The notes beneath the pieces are model-generated. The model searched no databases. It was not told the DNA's origin and was given only the letters and a program-made list of their open reading frames with translations. Below, one piece after another: positions 58,770 to 64,000 of a stretch of 64,000 nt of DNA (position 1 is the first letter of the stretch; the number at the start of each line of letters is the position of its first letter). This DNA is from Schizophyllum amplum. Taxonomy: Eukaryota > Basidiomycota > Agaricomycetes > Agaricales > Schizophyllaceae. The position numbers and the translations under genes are program-made. Location of the stretch: positions 62,001 through 126,000 of the forward strand of contig VDMD01000071.1 in the NCBI GenBank assembly GCA_007026445.1, given 5' to 3'.

Positions 58770-60955
58770 TCATCGTCCTCGATGATCTAGGAAGAGGCCC
58801 TCCTCCCATGCGAGTTCCTGAGGTGGGGCAGCGGTGAAGTTCACAATTGGCTGCCAGGGTAGGGATGCGAAGATAGAGGCCTTGATCGCCCGTGGTGCGC
58901 TCGGGTGCTTCTTATGGAAGGCATTGAGTTTGCGTTTGGCGTTTACGAGGTGTTCCGCGGGTTCCCAACCGTTATGGCTCTCGTCATAGCCCTTCCATTT
59001 GACGCGATACTGGAGGACCTTGTTGCGTATACGGCTGTCCAGGATGTCCTCCACCTCGAACTCCTCCTTGCCTTCGACCTCCACCGGTTCAGGCGGCTGA
59101 GGGGTCTCGCCATTGACATCGTTGCCTCTCCACGGTGTCAGCTTGTCGATGTGGAAGACATCGTGAATGCCCTTGTGGTCCAAGGGGAGATCAAGTCGAT
59201 AGGCGAGGTCTCCGACCTTCTCCTTGACAGTGAATGGACCGAGCTGACGTGCACCGAGCTTGCGACTGGGAACCTTGATGTTCACGTTCTTCGCATTGAG
59301 CCAGACGCGGTCCCCGACCTCGAAGCGGAGGGGCGGAGTGTCACCGTGCGTGTGTCGCTCCTGCTGGTGTTTCTTGGCGAGCTCCAGGGCATGAACGGCG
59401 TCCTTGCGTGCATCCTTCAGGAGCTCGATGCGCTGGTTAGCGGGCGCACTGCGGGACTTCTGGCCGACGGGGATGTTGAAGTGGGGGAGGTAGCCGTACA
59501 TGATCTCAAAGGGGGAGCTACCAAGCGACGAGTTGGTATGCGAGTTGATGACAAACTCTGCGGCGGGCAGGTGTTCGTCCCAGTCGTCCTGACGGTGGCT
59601 GACAAACATGCGCAGGTACTTCTCTACTTCCTGGTTGGCGTGTTCCGTCTGACCGTTTGTGGCGGGATGATACGCGGTAGAGAAGTTGTACTCGATCCCG
59701 AGGCGTTTGAGCAGGGCGCGCATCATGGCAGCGACAAACTGGGAGCCGCGGTCGCTGATGAAGCGGAGTGGAAGTCCATGAAGGCGGAAGATCTCGCGGT
59801 AATAGAGGTCGGCAGCATCACTAGCAGTGAGATGCGTGTCACAGGGGATGGCGTGGACTTGCTTGCTGAAGTGGTCAACGCAGACGAAGATGGTGTTGTA
59901 CCCATGCGCGATTGGAAGGTTTGTGATGAGGTCCACGCCGACCTGTTCCCATGGGCCAGAGGGTACGTCGAGGGGGTGAGTGCCGGTCTGCAGGGTATGA
60001 TGTTGGGCCTTGCGGCGCGCACAGCTGTCACAGCCCGCAACGTACTTCTCGACAAAGGAGCGCATGGTGGGCCACCAGAAGTGGGAGTCGACCAGTTGGA
60101 GAGTTCCGTGGAGACCAGGATGGCCAGCGGTAGGCAAGTCGTGGCACTGCTTGACAACCTCGCGCCGCAATTCCTTGTCCGGTGGGATGTAGACTCGCCC
60201 GCGGTAGTAGATCAGTCCATTGTCCTCTTCCCACTCTGCGAGCCCGTTGGTGAGCCGGCGCGGCCCATCTTTGCGCAGGCGCTCCAGCCCTTCCAGTACG
60301 ATAGCCTCACGCTCGCTCGCCTTGCGGATGCGGTCCTCAAGTGGGTTGGCCACGAGGGTGTTGGCAGCAAGCTTGGCAAACACGTCCGGGCCTAGGACGA
60401 TCTCCTGCTGGTTGTCATCATGGTCCGAGACACGGTGATGCGGCATGCGGGAGAGCGGGTCGGCTTGGACGTTAGCCTTCCCGGGTTGGTGCACCATGCG
60501 GAAGTCGAATCGAGACAGCCAGAGGGCCCAGCGGGCTTGTCGACGACTCAGGTCCTGCGCGGTGCGCCAGAACTCGAGGTTGGAGTGGTCGGTGACAATC
60601 TCGAAAGGCTGGGGGAGACCTTCCAGAAATCCACGCCAGTCCTTGAGAGCTTCGATGATGGCAAGCATCTCGCGGTCGTAGATCTCATAGTTCCGCTCGG
60701 CTATCTGCATGGAAGCGGAGCGGAAGGCGACCGGGTGCCAGAGGTCGTCGTCCAGCTTCTGCATCAGGGCGCCACCGGTGGCGTATCCCGAAGCGTCCAC
60801 CTCGATACGTGTCGGACGGTCGGGGTCCCACAGGGTGAGTACGGGTGCGGAGGTGAAGGCGGTGCGGAGGGTCTCGAAAGCGGTACGCTGCGGCTCATCC
60901 CAGCGCCAGGGTGCGTCCTTCTTGGTCAGGTCATTGAGCGGCCGCGCGATCTTGG
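58770..60955 (-). CDS. pol of gypsy element 2: RNase H, integrase, chromodomain (5'-truncated)
   Basis: The frame is uninterrupted from the junction with element C (60955) to TGA at 58770, about 728 codons. RNase H: IEVDASGYATGGAL, YEIYDREMLAII and IVTDHSNLEF. Integrase: His residues in CHDLPTAGHPGLH, Cys in GCDSCARRK, catalytic VGVDLITNLP, SDRGSQF and NGQTEHANQEVEKYL. A chromodomain (FEVEDILDSRIRN, RVKWKGYDESHNGWEP) is near the end. The lack of lesions suggests that gypsy 2 is much younger than gypsy 1. The N-terminal gag, protease and RT lie beyond element C, outside the window. Confidence 0.9.
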
Positions 60956-61033
60956 CTCCTTAGGCACCCAACAAAGTGACCTTTAGCTACCACTTTTCCC
61001 ACAATCTCTGGGGGCTAACTGGCCTTTTTCACA

Positions 61034-61300
61034 GACATCAGATATGTCTGACAGATATTTCTGTACACCGACATCTCTGTTAGACATATCTGATGCGTCC
61101 GAGACCTCTGTATACACAGCTATATCTGTGTACGGCTATGTCTAATTCCAGTATTCTCTGCGGGCAGACATCTCTGTCGTTGTAAATTAAACCCGCAGAC
61201 GTGTCTGCTTTGCCAGACACTGCTGCAATCAGCTGTAGCTGTACACAGAACTCTCTGCTGCATCAATACATCTCTGATAACAGAAGTATCTGACTGCTAA
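61034..61300. repeat. dyad array of element C, CAGA-N4-TCTG
   Basis: About a dozen dyads occur, such as CAGATATGTCTG, CAGACATCTCTG, CAGACGTGTCTG and CAGAACTCTCTG. The inner AGA/TCT is as in A and B, but the outermost pair is C/G instead of T/A. The array begins about 80 bp inside the terminus. Confidence 0.88.
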
Positions 61301-61477
61301 ATTTATATAGTATTGCACCATTTTTGCCTTTGAGCCAAGCCAACCTGCATCATCTTCCTGTTCCCTCTTAATTCAAAGAAACGCCTCACGATAACCTTCA
61401 AACGCATGCCACTGTAGTAAGTGAAGATCATAAAGACATTGCAAGGCCCGCTACTCTGGCTACTCGCCGTGGTTGGC

Positions 61478-64000
61478 CTACTCATTGTCGTCGCCCTCGT
61501 CATCGTCACCGTCCTCCTGCACATCGCTGTCCTCCTCCTGGTCGCCCTCCTCCTCCACCTCCTCTTCCTCCTCCTCATCCTCGTCGTCGTCATTGCTGAC
61601 CTCGTCGTCCTGCTTCTCGATCTGTCTCCCCTTCCCCTTCTCCTTGAACCGCGCCTGCTGTTGCGTGTGCTCCGGCGTCGCATCATACTCCTCGTCGTCG
61701 CTCAAGTCGACCCACTTCGCCTCCACCTTCGCCTTTGCTGCCTTCCTCTTCTCGCCTTCAACACTATCACCGTCGCTGGAAGCATCACTGTCTTCGACAC
61801 TGGGCTCGGGTGCCTGGGCGGCGTCAATTTTGCTAGTCTTCTTCGAGCCGCGCTTTGTGGTCTTTTTCAGCGCCGCCTTCTTCGGCGCCTTGCCAGCTGG
61901 AAGCGCGATATCATCGTCCGAGTCCTGCACATATCCAGCACAGCGCTCCTCCCCCCAGTATGGCTGCCACTTGTGACGTAGATCCATACGGTCCTTCCTG
62001 TCACGCCTGTACGCCAACGAGCGCTCCCTCCAGGTGATGAGAGGCTCGCCCTCCTCCGTCTCCACTATCGGGTTGAGCGCTAGCCCCTTGAGGTTGTTGC
62101 TGACGCACTGCTCCTCCGGCAACGGCACTACAGCTGGCGCCTTGTGCTTCAGCAAGACCTCGTCCGCTTCTTCGTCACAGAGGCCCCGCACGTCAATTTC
62201 CTCCTCGGCTTTCCGGCGGCGTTCGAGGATAATGGCCAACCTGGCTCCCCAGCCCTTGCCTTTCGGCTTGTAGAGGTACTCGTCAGGTTCCCCTATAGGC
62301 ATCGCGTTCTTCCATTCTTTGGGCCAGCCGGTGACTTTAATGCCCCAGCGGTACGCAATGTCGGGGAACTGCTCGCGAGGGAATTGATGTGGAATATCAC
62401 CAGGCTGCGCATTTTTAGAGAAGGTGAATCCCGAGCGTTTCGTTATCATGCCTGCCCGGATGGTCAGTAAGTACGCCTTTTGTGCATCGGATACGCGAGC
62501 CAACTTACCAATATCCTCCCGCAAAGCTCCACGCAACAGCCGCATCCCAAGATCCTCCTTGTTGAAGACTTGCCGCGCGGCGTCCTCCCAGTCCTTCTTG
62601 ATGAAGTATGGAGTGACCACCTTCATGTCCGTCACCATCTGGCCGTCCTCGTTCAACTTGCTGTATCTGTGCCCAAGGGTTAGCCACCAATTCCCGAGCT
62701 GGAGAGTATAGCTGACCGAAGGATGCGCTCCACAATGTCCAGCCCCCCTGCGAACTCGCTTTTGTACGTATCCAAAATCGTCCTGAACGTCGGCCCTCCA
62801 CCAAACATAACAGCCCCCGCTGACTTGCCGCCGCGCCCGTGAGTATCGACGATCCAACCAACGGGTGTCATGCCGTCTTCGAGCACAGTGGACATGGCAA
62901 GGCGTGAGTAGTGGTCCGCCGTGTCATGAAGAACGCGGGTCCGTTTATTTGCGCTGCCGGCCTTCTGGCGCGAAGCGGTCAGGTCGGCCGCATACACCAG
63001 CTCCGCCTCGAAGTGCTTCGAGATGGCGGCCTCCGTCGGATTGGGGCCAAGCTCTGCCATCTTGGCCTTATAAGCCGCGTCTGCCGCTCTGGTCAGCTCG
63101 TCCGCCGACACTGGTGTAAGATTGATTAGCAAAACTGAGTGGGCGGCAGGAGACATCCCACTTACTGCCACTGTTTGGGTGCGTAGCTGCGTAGTAGCTG
63201 CGGTACCGGTTGTTACGGTTCTCCTTCCGGGGCCGCACGTTGTCCGGGTGCATCCATCCTTCAGCTGAGAAGAGCTCGTTCAAAGGTACGTCGTGTTTTG
63301 CGGCCAGCGACGACAGATCCTGGAGGTACTTCGTCCCAAGGTTTCGGGCTTGCAAACGTATATGTTCGGCGATCTTCCCCCCCTTCTTCTTGCCTTTCGC
63401 CTTCTCTGCGGCGTCCTGTTTGGCGCGTGGCTTGGGCTTGGAAGGCCCGGCAACTTGAGATGGGTCTTCCACGCCATCGTCCGCCCATGCCGCCTGGTAC
63501 TCGTCAGCGGTAGGATCCACCGGGCTCGACGTACGACCCTGCACATAGTTGTCCACCGCAGTAGCATAGGCCTGCCCGGCGATGCGTTTCATGGCGGCGG
63601 TGTTGTCCTTGCGTGGCGCCTGCCCGTCATTGCGTCCCCCCTGGTCCTTCTGCCGTGGTGCCGGTGGCGCAACGTTGTTGAGCTTCGCCTTCTTGCTCTT
63701 CTTCAAACGCGGTGCTGACCACCCCTCGTCTCCCGACGAGCTCAGGTCGGGGCCGTCTAAGGATGCAAACCGTCGCTTGCCCTTCTCTGCTTGTCGCCCG
63801 GGCTCAGGCATGGGCTCCGCACCGCTCGGCTTCCTCTTTTTCAACGGTGGCTTGGAACCTTCACGGGGATCACCCTCGCTAGACGAACCGGAGGGGAAGT
63901 CGTCTTGGGGGGCCTGATTGCGGCCGATCTTCTTTCGCTTCCCCGACGCCAGAGCGGCGAGCTTGTCGCGACGCTCCTGTAGAGCGATCTGGGAACCCGC
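61478..64000 (-). CDS. element-associated protein of element C (paralogue), 5'-partial
   Basis: The gene reads from beyond the window edge to TGA at 61478. Exons seen by splice signals and homology: beyond 64000 to about 63165, about 63110-62715, then about 62670-61478 with one or two small introns near 62510 and 62460. Segments shared with the element A protein: AYKAKMAELGPNPTE, VMFGGGPTF, FPREQFPDIAYRW and RHKWQPYWGEE. The C-terminus is Glu/Asp-rich. The N-terminal part is Lys/Pro-rich with likely nuclear signals. No catalytic motif is recognised. Conservation of this gene next to the terminus in two elements argues for a role in the element's life cycle. Confidence 0.75.

Larger units (their letters stand above)
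60956..64000 (-). mobile_element. element C: left end of a second A-type element (partial)
   Basis: The element begins CTCCTTAGGCACCC at the point where the gypsy 2 RT frame stops. This is the terminus type of the right ends of A (CTCCTTAGGCTACC) and B (CTACTTAGGCACC). A dyad array follows (61034-61300), then the 3' end of a gene paralogous to the 1172-aa protein of element A, with the same orientation relative to the terminus. The other end, the duplication partner and any transposase lie outside the window. Confidence 0.8.

Noticed and set aside
58905..60395. 496-aa plus-strand open frame opposite gypsy 2 pol
   Set aside because: It is the antisense shadow of a well-supported pol ORF.

Overview
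The window is a transposon graveyard from a filamentous basidiomycete, almost certainly an agaricomycete. The evidence is a GC-rich genome with short (about 45-75 nt) GT-AG introns, two Kyakuja-Dileera-Zisupton (KDZ) transposase genes, a TET/JBP-type dioxygenase, chromodomain Ty3/gypsy elements, an F-box-like fragment and a fungal signal-peptidase subunit (SPC3) gene. Nearly all the DNA belongs to mobile elements inserted in genes or in one another. The ORFs of interest are spliced; I assembled exons by eye from splice signals and reading phase.

Region 1 (1-24346): a minus-strand SPC3 gene (24346 to 3236) is split by a 20,063-bp DNA element, 'element A' (3738-23800), which sits inside what was a 74-nt intron and is flanked by a 7-bp target-site duplication (TSD) CGTGGAG. 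Element A carries an F-box-like fragment, a large hypothetical gene (minus), a CxC1-like KDZ transposase (plus), a TET/JBP dioxygenase (plus), a hypothetical gene (plus) and a 1172-aa Lys/Ala-repeat and acidic protein (plus). Inside it, a 1069-bp repeat (second copy at 896-1964) interrupts the KDZ gene, and a 336-bp MITE interrupts the hypothetical gene. Next to each terminus is an array of short dyads, TAGA-N4-TCTA.

Region 2 (24347-35282): intergenic DNA, a 4-kb fold-back element F (25645-29664) and two hypothetical ORFs.

Region 3 (35283-64000): a nested stack on the minus strand. A second KDZ transposase gene (35283-41335) holds the 3.3-kb terminal-inverted-repeat (TIR) element E in an intron and is broken at 41335 by gypsy element 1 (3' LTR 41336-41925, a third ORF, integrase-chromodomain, RT-RNase H, protease-gag). 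Gypsy 1 is itself broken by elements D (48865-52001) and B (52470-56935) and by gypsy element 2 (LTR 58242-58751, pol 58770-60955). Gypsy 2 is broken by element C (60956 to beyond the window), which carries a paralogue of the 1172-aa protein of element A.

Elements A, B and C share a terminal sequence type (C..., then GGC(T)ACC) and subterminal dyad arrays (TAGA-N4-TCTA in A and B, CAGA-N4-TCTG in C). A, B, D and E all make 7-bp duplications. The natural reading is an autonomous KDZ/TET-JBP element family with non-autonomous relatives, whose termini carry arrays of a family-specific palindromic site that may be the transposase-binding code. The KDZ-TET/JBP association is known. The dyad arrays, shared termini and conserved accessory protein next to the terminus are the candidate new system.
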